Made by a program: the position numbers and the translations under genes
Assembly (NCBI GenBank): GCA_031002005.1
Contig: JARYHS010008074.1
Location: 278,381,930 to 278,445,929 of the forward strand
Direction of reading: 5' to 3'
DNA: 64,000 nt
Source: Vandiemenella viatica
Taxonomy: Eukaryota; Arthropoda; Insecta; Orthoptera; Morabidae
Shown here: positions 36,373 to 49,059 of the stretch, piece by piece
How positions within the stretch are numbered: position 1 is the first letter of the stretch
Layout: each line of letters starts with the position of its first letter
The notes under the pieces: generated by a model
Told to the model about the DNA's origin: nothing
The model's input: the letters and a program-made list of their open reading frames with translations, nothing else
The model's database searches: none

Positions 36373-39300
36373 ATGACTGGAAAGTGTGGCACTTGTCGCA
36401 GGTAGATTGCGAAGGGTTTGGCCTGTAGTTAGTGTAAGAAGTTCTTTCATTGGGCATGTAGGGAAGAGGGAACGTTGAAAATAAATGAGACACTCCCATG
36501 GTTTTGTCCACTTTGGCTTAGGGATAAAAGGATTAGGGAGATGGGTGAAATGATCAGGGTGTTGCATGAAAGGATCAGGGTTCTTGAGGCTCAGCTTATG
36601 GGGGCTTAGCTTGTGGGGCTCAGCCTGTAGAGGCTCCTGTTATAGAGGCAGAAAGAAGAGATAATGGGTTGGAGGAAGTTGAGAAGGATGGATGTGTGCT
36701 GGTAACAGGTTGTAGAAGAAATATGGTTAATATGATGAAAAAGCCAGACACTACAGAAATTGAGAGAAATAACTGGTTTGACCTATTGCCAGAGTCAGGA
36801 GGAGAAGAGCCTCTTGTAGATTTAGGAGTAAGTAAAATGTAGCAGGCCTTTAGGAATAAGGGATCTACGACTAGGTAGTAGCCATGGGAGAGGATCAGTT
36901 AGGCACAGGATAACAGGTCGTAAGTTTTTTCAAACCTAGTGCAACATTAGGTAAGGTAATAGAGGATATAGGTTCACTTTGTAGGACTAAGGATGATAAA
37001 GTAGTGATAGAGGGACATTTGGGGAATAGTATTGTTAGAAACGAGAGTTATAGTTTAGAGAGTGACCTTAAGAGGATGGTGAAGGAGGCACAGCATACCC
37101 AAGTGGAACTCATGCAGTCCTAAGTTGCCATGACCGGCCACAATTGAACTATGCTGTGAGGAGGGTCAATGTGAAAATGGCAGTGCTACTTGGGAAAGGC
37201 ATTAGTTCTGTCTTGGAGTTTGTGCCTGTCAGCATCATTTCAAGGTGAGGTTACACTAGGCAAGGCCTACACCTTAATAAAATTGGCAAGGGGTTACTTT
37301 CTTAGTTGTTAACTTAAGTTATAAGGTACCCCATTTCCAGTGATGATGAGTTCAGGACTGTGCCTTTTTTAGGTTAGGCACTGCTGGTGATCGGATAGAA
37401 ATAGATAATCAAAGTAATACTGATTTTAGATCAGAATTGTAGGTATTTTAGATATATTCCCAATAAACCCCTTATGGGGTATCAAGTAACTGAAGGAATA
37501 AATGATCATGAAGCTGTTTTGATGGATATTAGACGATTCAGTGAACTAGCAGCCAAAATTGAAGATATATTTGAGAGAGCATTTTAGCAAATGGAAGGAA
37601 GACATGAGTATAGAAGAGTCAAGGTGGGAAAAGTTCAATGAGATAATAATAAAAGGGGAACAAAAATTTATTCCAAAACAGAAAATAAAGATAAGTAGAG
37701 AACCTGTGTACTAGAAAAAGGAAGTGAGGAGATTAAAGAGATTGGTAAGATGAGAAAATAACATAGCTAAGAGACAGCAGGGTAGTAGGGAATATTTAAA
37801 ACAACTAAACAATAACTTAATAATAGATAAGAAGGTGGCTAATAATGGGTTTATGAAGAGGATTGTCAGTGCAGGAGGACCATTGACTGATGCATCGAGA
37901 TATTTCTATGGTTATGTTAGAAAATTGAAGGGAAGGGAGGGTGTTGAGATGCTTATAGATAAGATTGAGAAGAAGTTACTGAGGATTTGGGAAAAGCTAG
38001 AGATTATAAATAACTGGTTTAGTGAGACCATTAGGGACAATGAATCAGAAATGGCGGGGTCTAAATTGGATAATGAGCTTAACAACACAATTAAAAATGA
38101 TTAGAACAAAAAATTTGAAATGTGTCCTAAGGATTTCATGAAGGAACTAAAGATGCTGAAAAAGAAACATAAAGGGGCTGGTGTAGATACTGTTACTCCA
38201 GATGTCTTAAAGTTAGCAGGATGTGATATGGTACCTTATATTGAAATATTATTTAAATTGATTCTGGAAACTATTGGAGTGAATGAATTTTTGACATCGA
38301 GGTCATCAGAGATGGGAAGGGACTGGGAGATAAGGAATGGGAAAGAATTCAACCATGGCCTTTTGAAGGAAGCCTCCCGGCATTCGCCTGGAGTGATTTG
38401 GGGAAACCACGGAAAACCCAAATCTGGATGCTTAGACGGGAATTCGAACTGGTGTCCTCCCGAATGTGACGTCAGAATGTTAACCACTCACCCACCATGC
38501 TTGGTGAGTGAATGAAAGACTTGTTTGCTTGGTAGAAGAATTATTAAAAGCTAAAAAGGAAAAAAAGTTAGAGTAGGAAATGTATTATCAAAGGTATGAA
38601 AGTAAAAATTGAATTGCCACATTGTAATACATTTGAACACCTGCTCTTTGTTATCCTAATTAATGATTGTGGTAATGGTTTACTATCAGAAGTTTGATTG
38701 TTTTCAGATGACATTATGCTATAGAATAGTATCAATACTTCAGAATACTATGAAAAGTTGCTGGTTTATATGGACAGAATTTCAGCTGGTTAGGTCAACA
38801 CGGGATGAAGATAAATGTAAAGAAGAGTCAGCTTATTATGTACACAAATAAAAAATTAAGATTTAATTGTGGTTATAAAGTGAAGAAAGAATTGCTTGTT
38901 GAAGATCTGAAATGCAAATACCTTGGCATAAAATTTGATAACTATCTCAAACTGGGCAGGTCACATTTGACAGATAGTAGGAAAAGGTTTCAAAATCCTA
39001 CCTTTGTTGGGAAGAGTGATGCGTGGATGTACCAGAGAATTAATGGAATTGGTTTGCAAAACTGGTCAGACCATTGCTTGAATATGATGGTGTACTATGG
39101 GACAAACATTTTGAGCATCAAATACAGGAGTGTGAGGGGGTGCAAAAAATTGCTGCTAGATTTCTCTCTGGAAACCACTGCAGAACACAATCAGTAATAT
39201 GATAAAGGAAGTGAAATGGGACTCATTGGAAGGCAGGAGAAGGGTGAAGAGAGTCATAGGAATGTACAAGATGTATATTGGCGGTGATGAGGTGTGGAAG

Positions 39301-39592
39301 GATATTGGTGTAAGAATTAAAGAGTTGTGCATGGATGGGAAAAGATTAGCATGAACACAAGCTAGCAGTTGATTTCAGGCATAATGGTGTGCATAGATTT
39401 CTTTCATAGGTAAGAGGATTGGGGATTGCATTAAATTATAAACAGATGTGATGAATAATTTACCAAAAATGCTGAAAGAATTTAAAGTTGAAATTTGTAA
39501 AGAGGAAAATTAGGTGAGCACAAGAAAGAAAAAGTTCCATATGTAGGGAAATTGCCACTGGAGCTGTGTTCTATTGCAATTAATTTTTTTTT
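36373..39592 (+). pseudogene. LINE-A, longest copy: PHD-finger/esterase ORF1 and RT remains
   Basis: From the ATG at 36373 a broken ORF1 begins MTGKCGTCRR, then KKFFHWACREEGT, a Cys4-His-Cys PHD-like finger, followed by a probable coiled coil (IREMGEMIRVLHERIRVLEA). It ends at about 37300 with YTRQGLHLNKIGKGLLS, the esterase signature. Most of the endonuclease is deleted; the frame resumes at about 37479 with YQVTEGINDHEAVLMDIRRF, then RT pieces (FMKELKMLKKKHKGAGVDTV) and the C-terminal VKKELLVEDLKCKYLGIKFD block (38880). The 3' end at about 39592 is tctattgcaattaattt. A SINE interrupts it at 38288-38505. It lies in the first large P4-ATPase intron, in the sense orientation. Confidence 0.85.
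38288..38505 (-). repeat. SINE-1 copy, tRNA-derived, inside LINE-A
   Basis: Read on the minus strand it starts with a tRNA-like head: A-box-like tggtgggtgagtggttaaca and B-box-like agttcgaattcccg about 30 bases later, then a body with gggttttccgtggtttcccc and a tail. The 11-base duplication gagtgaatgaa flanks it exactly (38277-38287 and 38506-38516). It lies within the RT region of a LINE-A copy. Confidence 0.85.
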
Positions 39593-39844
39593 TGTTACAG
39601 CTGTCTGAAATGGTAATAATTAAAATGACTTGGCAAATTCCAGCACCCCCAAAAAAAATTAAAATCTACAGACAGCAATGACTGTTTCCAACTATGTAGT
39701 ATTTTAGTCTTTAGTATGCTTAGGAGTAACTGATTCAATCTGATAAGCTTCATAAGTACAGGGTAAATATTGAGTTATTGGTTAATTAAGATTATTCATT
39801 TCACATATTAATTACATACATATCAAAAAGCAACTACTGATTTT

Positions 39845-39848
39845 CTGT

Positions 39849-39881
<33 letters not shown>

Positions 39882-39882
39882 G
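39845..39882. repeat. TG microsatellite
   Basis: Tandem tg/gt dinucleotides, nearly uninterrupted, followed by ggggcc. It lies about 165 bases upstream of P4-ATPase exon 2. Confidence 0.95.
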
Positions 39883-40046
39883 GGCCACAAACTAGCAGAA
39901 GTTTATTATACCAGCTATTCTCTCACCACAGTTGCTATTGTACTTTCTGCTAATATTTTTATTCTGCACTTAAAACATTAATCTGAGAAAATCATGAAAT
40001 TTTATGTTTGAACGTTTATGATACTAAATTATATATATGTTCACAG

Positions 40047-40150
40047 ATGTGGTGTCATTTTTCTTGGGGAAGATGGTGATATTGTGACAGTTCAAGTTAG
40101 AGGAAAAATTCGACGATTTAAGAAACTGGATTGTCTTGAGTTCACATCTG
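40047..40150 (+). CDS. ATP11-type P4-ATPase, internal exon 2 (N-domain)
   Basis: The exon is bounded by tcacag and gtaagg. It reads CGVIFLGEDGDIV, followed by a stretch rich in basic residues, then KKLDCLEFTS, matching the family pattern in which a glycine-rich beta strand precedes the nucleotide-binding core. The first base completes the Arg codon begun at 27070-27071, and the last base begins the codon completed at 40930, so the frame is maintained across both junctions. The intron before it is about 13 kb and holds two inverted LINE-A fragments, a solo-LTR-like element and three SINE copies. Nothing in the exon looks degenerate. Family identity rests on the joint reading with its neighbours. 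Confidence 0.88.
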
Positions 40151-40929
40151 GTAAGGTTTAATTAGAATGAAGTAACATTCTATCAACCATTTTCATCCCA
40201 AGGAACAGTAAATTGTAAAAAATAATGTTGCTGACCACGAACTTCTAATTTCTTACAAATGTGTATATTATTAACATATGGGACATATTTTATAGTACTA
40301 TTATAAAATAATAAAAGCATGTTCTGAATATAGAGAAAAAAAAATATGAAACTCGAAGTGATCTAAAAAAAGTTGGTTGTATATTGACCAGACTCTTAAG
40401 ATTAAATAACTGAATGAATAATGCTGTTACTATAGGCTCCATGCTTCACTATACCACAGACTTTAATTCACAAAATAAAATACACAACAAAGGATAGGAA
40501 AAATGACTCATCACTCACCAAAGTTAAAGACTTTGATTAGTGAAAACATATGACAAACCATATAAAATATTTTGGTTATATACCTTATTCATGTGAATAG
40601 GTATCAATAGATACCCATATGATTCAGGAGGTGTACATACACTGAAGTTTACCACATGATTCATTTTTGTCTGGTGTTTGAAATATTCTTAGCTTTAAAA
40701 AAGTTGAGATTATAGTTTTTATTCACTTGTAGCCTTGCAAACTACAGATATGGCATCTGTATTTGCAATATTCTCCTTGTGCACCACTTGAACCATCTTC
40801 ACAGACCACTAGTGGTCCACAGATCTTTTCTTTTTTTTTTTCTTCTTTAAAAAAAAGGCTGGTGTAAAGCATATGTTTTAGGCCTTTCTAAGTGCAATAC
40901 TAGCTTAAATAAATTTTCACTATTTCCAG

Positions 40930-41072
40930 AAAGAAAACGTATGTCTGTCATAGTTGAAGATGAAAAGGGTGTAATATGGTTATTTTGCAAGGGAGCTGAG
41001 TCTGCTGTAATTCCTCTTGCACATGATGGTCCAAAGCAAGAGACACAGGATCACATTACTGATTTCGCTTTG
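40930..41072 (+). CDS. ATP11-type P4-ATPase, internal exon 3 (ATP-binding KGAES motif)
   Basis: The acceptor is tttccag and the donor gtaagt. The exon reads RKRMSVIVEDEKGV, then WLFCKGAESAVIPLA, ending DHITDFAL. RMSVIV and KGAE are the conserved nucleotide-binding motifs of P4-ATPases, with the Lys of KGAE lining the ATP pocket. The close agreement with ATP11A/B/C in this stretch is why I place the gene in class 6. The exon ends in phase 0, which matches the phase-0 start of the next exon at 56757. The open frame that runs past the donor to 41159 is intronic. The following intron of about 15.7 kb is filled with transposons. Confidence 0.92.
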
Positions 41073-43429
41073 GTAAGTATTTCATTACCAGTGGCAATGA
41101 AACTCTTATTTGATATTATTTTCGTGTGCACGTTTTTAGTTACAAGATTTATCTCATGATTTATATTATAAAATTGGTAATTATTGTACTAATTTTGCTG
41201 CTGTGAACATGTAAGCAAAATAAATGACAATTAATTATTTTTATTTTGTCTTGAGAATTAACATGTCCAAGTACACAAGTCATTGTCATTCTCTTTAATG
41301 CTATTATACTGAATGTGGATAAGAAAAATAGCTAGATTTGTAAGTGCAAATTATCATAGAAAACAATCAGTAAATCATATGGAAAACGAGCTGGATTGTG
41401 ACTCATTGACAGCAAGAAAGTTGATGAAGTGAGTGTTTTATGAGTTTAACACATACATTTATATGATACCTGGGTGGATGTAGGGACAAGACGTAGGAGC
41501 AATAGAGAGTTATGTAACTTCAATATGGCCACCGAAATGAGGCATACTCAACTTCCAGTTGCACTCTAGCACTGTGTTTACATGTACCTTAATCGCTACA
41601 ACACTTATTAAAAATGAAATTACGCCAGTTAATCATTGGATCTACAGATGTTTGGTGATTTTGGTGAAATGTAAGAGTCTCAGTTATCATATTTTTTCTA
41701 AAGATAAAGACTGGCTTAAGTGGTGAGCTATATAACTGTGGTATGGAAAAACTCCATCGAAGAGGAATCGAGTGTGTAGTTGTCATTTTGCTAAATCAGA
41801 TTTTAATTCATCGCTTGACAGCTGTTGGAAGTGGTTGCTTGATTTTCATGCTTTTAAGTAAGAGGATGAAGTGATTGTATAAATCTCGTATGAGTCTTTG
41901 CTGAAAGTCAAATTTATGTTATAGTTGTGCATCAATAATGGCAATGCTATGGATTGTTTAATTTTTTTCTGCTACATTTTATGAAAAAATTAACTTTAAA
42001 AATACTTTTGATCTATTTAACTGACTGAAAAGTATTAAATAGTTTAGTCAAGGTAATTGTTTTCATGTGATTTTTTTAAAGTAGTAGGAAATGACAAAAA
42101 AATGTTGCAATTAAGATTTTTCTCAGAAGTTGAACAATCCATAATGTGAACAGAATTTTAAAAAAAAAAAATAATCAAAACTAAATGTTCCATCAATCGA
42201 TGCACACTTTGCAGATGACTAGCAACATGGACCAATCTTTTAAACTCAACAAAAGGAAAGAAACTAATAGCTATTATTACATATATTCGTGAAAGATCAA
42301 AAATTTATTTTCAGGGGCAACACAAAACTCGTTAAAACAACCTTTGGGAATTGATATAGTCTTTTCGGGAGACTAGTCGAAAAATCAAGGTGTTTTCACA
42401 CGATATTTCAGATCGCCGAAATATCATGTGAAAACACCTTGATTACTCGGCTAGTCTCCCAAAAGACTATATAAATTCTCAATTCCAAGAAAAACTTCAG
42501 TCTTATGTAACCTTTGGGAAATTAGCATACAGAAGAACAAGTTCAACTGAAACAAAGTGTAACTGATGTTCAGGAGTTCTTCTCTCCTATATTAGCTGTA
42601 AATACAACACAAAAAACTATTCCAAAAACAGTGAGAAAAACACTTTGGCCTAAAATCAGACATTCATAATTTTAAAATGATTTCAAGCAGTTCTAAACAA
42701 GGTGTGAAACACTGTCAAGAGACCCAAATCAAATGGTAAATTCAAAGCTTAATTGGTTTTGATGGTTTGAATTCTTACCTTTTAACCAATTCTTGCTTAG
42801 TATACTTCTACAAATTACATGCTCTGGTTTTAATAACTAATTACTTCAGCTTTTTAACTGTTTAATTCTTGTACACTGACTGCATCACAAAGGAAAACAA
42901 ATGCACAGTGGTTAACTGAAAGCTAACAATACCACACTTTGCGTGGTGGTACTGCACGTGACAGAAAAATAAACTAATAATTTACAGAGCTCTGTAATGT
43001 GCAAGGGAAGAGATAAACATGACCAATGATGTATTATCCTAGGGGTGAAGGGGATGATCACCCAGGCCGGCAGGTCCCAGAAGGGCGGCAGTTTCCAAAG
43101 AGGCAGCAGGCAATTCTTGTCAATCTTTATTTTTTTTTTTTTTAAGATCCACTGCTGCCCCGGGCAGTGACCATCGGCGATGCTTGGGATGGTGACAATG
43201 GGGGGAGGCATTCTCACAGTTTTTACACCAGATCAGTAAATTCCTACATCCGCCACTGTTATAGGGGGGCAGGAGAGGGGGGGCAGATAGTATTTTTCAA
43301 TTATGCAAAATTTAGAAATACATCCGTGAACACATATTAGCACCTAATTTCAAATTTAAAAAGAGTGGTAAAGTTTTCAGTTGGAGGAAAGGGAATCGGA
43401 TAATAAATTGTTGAAGGATGTTGTGATGT
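41073..43429. other. Intron DNA with a GC-rich patch
   Basis: Apart from the palindrome at 42347 nothing is recognised. The patch at 43030-43290 (ggtcccagaagggcggcag, ctgctgccccgggcag) is GC-rich and may be a decayed DNA transposon. Confidence 0.4.
42347..42486. repeat. Long palindrome (arms about 63 bases, loop 8)
   Basis: The left arm at 42347-42409 pairs with 42418-42486 across the loop agatcgcc. Blocks such as gaaatatc, gtgaaaacaccttgatt and ctagtctccc match in inverted order, with few mismatches. The direct repeat aacctttgggaa is at 42339-42350 and 42509-42520, so a foldback element with a 12-base duplication is possible. Confidence 0.75.
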
Positions 43430-46400
43430 TACTTGCAATAAGGGAGCCCACTTCCAGTTATGATGGAGTCAGGAATCTGCCGCTGCTGGGATGGAGGTAA
43501 AAATAAGTGATCAAAGGGATACTGATTGTATATGCATGATAGGAAAAATTTCAGAAAAGAGGACAACTGGATAAACAAAGGTTAAGCCAATAAAAGAGTG
43601 TTGCTAGTGAACTGTAGAAGTAATAGAATTTGGAAACTTCATATAGATCCATGAGCCACAAGTAATTGTAGGGGTCGAGTACTAACATTCTCTGATGTTG
43701 ATAGACCATGAGCACAAGTTACTAGTGGTAGATTTCTGGGAAGATAAAAAAAAAAAAAAAAAAAAAAAAAATCAGTGTGTTGCCTGCTTACTAAAGATGA
43801 AGAATGAATGATTAAGGTGAAGCCTTTGGAGAAAACTACATAAGTACTCGCAGATTAACAGTGAGTATAGAATGGTAATTATTTTTGGAAATTTAAATTT
43901 ACCAGATATCAATTGAATAGAAAATAAAATTAATTACACAATGGAAAGTAGATTTGCAAATAACTTAATAAGGGAAAGAGGCTTTACATAAGTGGTAGAG
44001 CAGAGCACAAGGGGGCCAAATCTGTTGTATAATCTTTTAATAAAACACAAAAAAGTAATCAAAGGAGTAAGTGAACACAATGCAGTTCTGATGGAAATTA
44101 GGGAATTCAGTAAACCAGTGGCCAAAATCTACAATCATAAAAAGGCACTAATTTCAAAACTGAAGAGATATTTCAGGGAAGATTCGGCAAATGGAAGGAG
44201 ACACATGTACAGTGGAGTTGAAGTGAGAGATGATAATAAAAAAATAGTGAAGAAATATTTTTTCCAGAACAGAAAATAAAGAGGAGTATAGAACCTACTT
44301 ATTGTAATAGGGATATGAGGTGGTTGCAGAGGTTGGTGAGAAGACAACATAACAGAGACAAAAGATGGCAAAGCAGTAGGGAATACATGAAACAGCTAAA
44401 CAAGAAATTAATAATGGGAAAGAAGGAGGCTAAAGATAGGTTTATGAATAATATTATTGGTGCAAGGGGACAACAGAACGATATTTCTATGACTATATAA
44501 GAAAGGAGGGAAGGGACAAATACAGTAGTAAATAAGAATGGAAAATAAGTTACTGAGGATTTGAAAATGGCAGAGATATTAAGTGACAGGTTTAATAATA
44601 CTATTATTGACTATCATCCTGAAATTAGAGGTAGTAAATCAGAGGAGCATCTGCATGTAATTGGAAATGAGGAAACTACAAAATTTGAAATAGATGCTCA
44701 GGAAATAATGAAGGGACTAGGAAACCACACAGGGTAGATAATATTACTACAGAAGTATTAAAGATATTGTACCTTACCTTGAAATATTATTTAAAATGAT
44801 TCTGGAGTCATGCTGCTGAGGACTAGTAAGTATTACAGTAGTACCTGTCATAAAGGAGGGGTTAAAAATGTGTTTGAAAATTACAGATTTATTAGTTTGA
44901 TATCAGAGATAGATAAAATGCTGGAGAGAATAATATGCAACAATATCTGTGAGGAAAGAAACTTGTTGGCAAATCTACAACATACCTCTAGGTAAGGATA
45001 TTCAAGTTAATCTTAAGATGATGACCTGTATGCAAGAAATTTTGGATCAATTGAGCAAGGGAGGCCACGTTGATAGTGTAGCATTAGATGCATGTAAGGT
45101 ATTTAATGGAGTAAAACATAAAGTGGTTTTTAATAAGTTGGAAGCTATTTAAGTGCACGAAAAAACTCCTTTAATTTTTTGATCAGATCTCATATAAAAG
45201 TATGAAAAAACAGAGAACAGCTACAGGTTGACCTGTAGAATACCTAACTGGGTTGGTCAACATGTATTGAAGGTAAATACCAACAAAATACAGCTTATTA
45301 GGTATGCAGATAAAAAACTAAAGGTTGATTATTATATAGGATATGGACAGAATTGCTTGTTGAGGGTTCGAAGTGTAAATATCTTGGAATAATATTTGAT
45401 AATAAATTCAACTGGGTAGGACACATTGGCATGTTGTAGGAAAAGGTAACAAAATCTTTCATTTAGTAGGGAGTGTGATAAGAGGATGTACCAGAGAAGT
45501 GAGAATATTGGGTTACAAAACTTTGCTTGAATATGTTGGTGTAGTTTGCAGTCCACATTTTGGTTATTGTCATGCCAAAACATTGCTTGGGGTTATTCAA
45601 CATTCATATTAACTTGATAGTGATGCCTATTATGTGTCTGTTATCTTTCCTCAAATTTGCTATAGTTCTTTGAAACGGCCACCAAGCTATTAATTTCCAA
45701 GGGCTGTAATAGCTAACAGGTCATACATAAATGAAAGCAAGTCACTGTTGATATGAATTTGAAATATATTCTGAAAGTTTGATAAAGTTACTACTGGTAT
45801 CAGATTACACACTGTTTAAAATGTTTAAAGTCAGTATCGAACATTGATATCACTTATGATGATGCAGGTTATCCTCCAAATAACAACATTGATTAAGAGC
45901 ATTCACTCTTTCAATCGTTCTTAGATGTGCACCCCAAAGTTAAGAGTGAGCTTGATGACAGTTTCATAACTGCTACTTTTGCAGCTGGCTTATTCTAGCT
46001 TTTCGGTGTAATCCCACAGGAAAATATTATTCACTCATGAATTACAAAAATCCCATTTCCTCATGGTATGCTATTTGAAATCGGATCCTCCCAAAACTTA
46101 TATGTGTTATAGTTTAATTTATTTAGAATCTTTTTAATCATGACACATTTTCCTGTAAGTTTAATTGTTTAGCAGTTATTAATTTTTAAAAGTCACACAT
46201 GGTGATGTCATCATGCTACAATACTAAAATTCCGTTTTTCTCCCTTTAAATCTGGAAATACTGCTAAACTGTTATATTATTATTATTAATTCAATTTTTC
46301 TCTTTCATTTAAGCCTACTACGATCTCCCTAGCTCTTTTTTTACAATATTCAAATTCTTTACTTTTGAAATATCTCCTTAAATAAAATTTTAAGCTTCAC

Positions 46401-46960
46401 ATTGTACCTCAAATTCATCATCATTTTATGCTTTATTAGCGGAAATGATTGTGGCAAAATCTATTACCTTTTGAGAAATTAGCCTTTAAATTTTACTTTC
46501 TTTATTAAAATGTTAGATTCAGAGTTGAAAAGTACTTTATTATTAAGTGAATTTTTATAAAAAGTTATTTACTATGTAAATTAAATGTGATTAGCCACCT
46601 TCTAAATGGTTTCAATGAGGTTATATATATAACAGTATCTAATACAGGAGATGGAGGGCATGAAAAGAAGGCTGCTAGGTTTGTCTCTAGATTATGGAAA
46701 TTACTGCAGGACACAATCAGTAACTGATATTATAAAGGAGCTGGATTATGAGTTGTTGGAGGAAAAGAGAAGGCTGAAGAGAATCCTGGATAGTGTAGAG
46801 GTGTATGTTAGTGAAGGAGCTTAATGGGATATTGGTGAAAGAATTGGGAGTAGTGAATGGAAAGGAAAAGATGACCATGTGCTAAAGCTGGCACTCAATT
46901 CATGCATTTTCTTTTATGGGCTACCAAGGTAGGTACTGAATAGTTTACCACAGTCCACCA
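43430..46960 (+). pseudogene. LINE-A copy interrupted by repeat R
   Basis: Heavily decayed + strand copy. Pieces seen are LEI.IYQISIE (endonuclease GDFNLPDINW region, about 43880), a GVSEHNAVLMEIREFSKPV block at 44060 and RT pieces such as a PYLEILF-like block near 44770 and a MLERIICNNI block at 44919. The 3' domain resumes at 46633 after the inverted R copy, with aatacaggagatggagggc. An A26 run lies at 43746-43771. Confidence 0.75.
45561..46632 (-). repeat. Dispersed repeat R, inverted copy inside LINE-A
   Basis: Reverse complement of the 24955-26258 sequence at moderate identity; blocks such as gatgcaggttatcctcc and gaaatatctcc match in order. Both flanks are LINE-A (ccacatttt on the left; aatacaggag on the right), so R inserted into an existing LINE-A copy. 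This gives the best estimate of its two ends. No clear target duplication was found. Confidence 0.65.
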
Positions 46961-47221
46961 AGCAAAGTTTTAATTTAACATTGCGACTGTGTCAGTACTT
47001 GGGGAAATCCATGAATTTCCATAAAATAATAACGAAATCTTTGAATGCTTAAATAAAGTGTTTTTATTATTATTTTATTTTTCAATGAACAATTATAACA
47101 ATAGGTGATAAAATAGACTTTTTAAGAGCATTATAATTTTGATGTGACTGTTTCTTATGTCACATTTTTAATAATTTTGTAACAAATTTAATTCACATAT
47201 TTTTATTTATTTAATTAATTA

Positions 47222-48507
47222 AAATAGCAATGGAGCGCACACTCCAATGGCAATTTTGCTACATGCCCATCTTCCCCCTTTCCTGCACCCACTTACATTC
47301 ACCCTCTACAAACTTTAAATTCTTGCAACATTTTTGGTAAATTATTCATCATTTCTCTTTGTAACTTATTCAATCCCTGACACCCTTACCTAAAAAAAGA
47401 GAATCTTCCTACACCCTTGTACCTGAAATAGAGTGCCAGCTTGTGGCCATGGTCAAGTTTTCCATTCCATGCATTACTTTTAATTCTTACACCAATATTT
47501 TTCCATGCCTCATCACCAATATATGACTTGTACACTCCCAAGACCCTCTTCACCCTCCTCCTGTCTTATGAATCCCATTCCAGCTCTTTTATCATATCTG
47601 TTACTGATTGCATTCTGCAATAATTTCCAGAAACAAATTTACAGTCCTTTTTTGCACCCAAAAATGTGGGTCCCATACTACACTACAATATTCAAGCAAT
47701 GGTCTGACCAAAGTTTTGTATCCAATTCCTTTTCTTCTCTCATATATCCCCTCATCACTTTCTCCAACAAGTGCAGAATTTTGAAACCTTTACCTACTAC
47801 CTCACCAATGTGTCCTTCCCAGTTAAGCTTGTTTGCCACCTTATAATCATAATCAACCTTTAGTTTTTTATTTGTGTATCTAATAAGCTGACTCTTCTTT
47901 GCATTTATCTTCATCCCATTTTTACCAACCCAACTAGATATCCTGTCTATATCACCCTACATCTGTTTACAGTCCTCTGCCATTTTGATACTTTTATATA
48001 GCATTACGTCATCTGCAAACAATATAATTTCTGATAGTAAACAATCGACACAATTATTCATTAGAATAATGAATAGCAATGGTCCCAATATGCTACCTTG
48101 TAGCATTCCCATTTTTACTTCCACTTCTTTTGCTACTGTATTTCGTACCCTAACTATCTGTTTTCTACCTTTTAAAAATTCTTCTATCTTGTAAATCACT
48201 TTCTCATCCAATAGTTTCTACCTTATTTACTACTATTTTATTTCCTTAATCTATCAAAGGCCTTTGAAAAATCTAGTGCTACACTATCAATTTGGCCTTC
48301 CATGTCTATTTCATCCGAAATATGTTGCATATATTTCATTAACTGAGATTTGCATGAATCCATGCTAAAGCCATGTTGCCTACTTGAAAACCACTTATGT
48401 TCCTCAAATATATTGCTGATGAGGTTGCATATCAATCTCTCCATTAATTTACCTACTGATTGGTCTATAATTTTCGACTCTATCTCTCATCCCTCCTTTA
48501 TGTACCG
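47222..48507 (-). pseudogene. LINE-A copy (3' part), left of the hAT insertion
   Basis: The minus strand carries RT and C-terminal pieces: IGSVALDFSKAFDRL-like text near 48260, VEVKMGMLQGSILGPLLFII then IILFADDVMLYKS (48211-47957), and MKINAKKSQLIRYTNKKLKV at 47914. FADD is the RT catalytic motif. The 3' end at 47222 lies next to ttaattaattaaaata-type tail sequence. The copy is split by the hAT at 48516-52171 and continues at 52180. Confidence 0.88.
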
Positions 48508-48712
48508 GCACTACTCAGGGTCGGCCCAAGGGTGGTGCGAGTGGTGCGACCGCACTGGGTGCCTTCATATTGGGGACACCAAAAATGCAGCAACAGAGAT
48601 CATATGCACAAGAAATAATAATCCAACTTGCTGTTCACATATGATTTTAACGCACTAATTATCCAGAAGAGTTTATAAACGTAAGAGCTTCATCTTAGTG
48701 CATACTCGTATA

Positions 48713-48803
48713 CAAGGCCGGCGCTAGGATTTTGGGGCCCTGTGTAACCAGTTGGGGGCTCAGGTACATTTGACCCACTTAAACCCCTGCTAACACCGGC
48801 CCT
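48713..48803. mobile_element. 91-base hAT-type MITE
   Basis: Inverted ends CAAGGCCGGCGCTAGG and GCTAACACCGGCCCTG, flanked by ctcgtata (48705-48712) and ctcgtatg (48804-48811), an 8-base target duplication with one mismatch. It sits inside the hAT transposon. Confidence 0.8.
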
Positions 48804-49059
48804 GCTCGTATGTCGTCATAAAATTGAGTTGACTCGAGTTGAGATTCGATTCAGTTTTACTTACTCAATTCAAGATAATCACAACTCATCCCACATCTGT
48901 TTCCTGTCTTTTTGGCTGTCATCTTGGAGTTCATTCGCATGCGGATGCATGTGTACGGGGCGAGATTCAACCTACTTATCTATTTCTACCGTGTATTTCT
49001 TAGGTGATTGCAATTACCATTGATATTGTAAATATTTACAAAGCATAATGTATCTTTTA

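Noticed and set aside
39845..39882. TG run as a regulatory site
   Set aside because: A plain dinucleotide microsatellite; nothing shows a function.
41073..41159. Continuation of the P4-ATPase frame past exon 3
   Set aside because: A consensus donor gtaagt is at 41073, the following residues do not match the family, and exon 4 continues in phase from the donor.
43030..43290. Possible hAT-type MITE in the GC-rich patch
   Set aside because: No pair of inverted ends or target duplication could be found.
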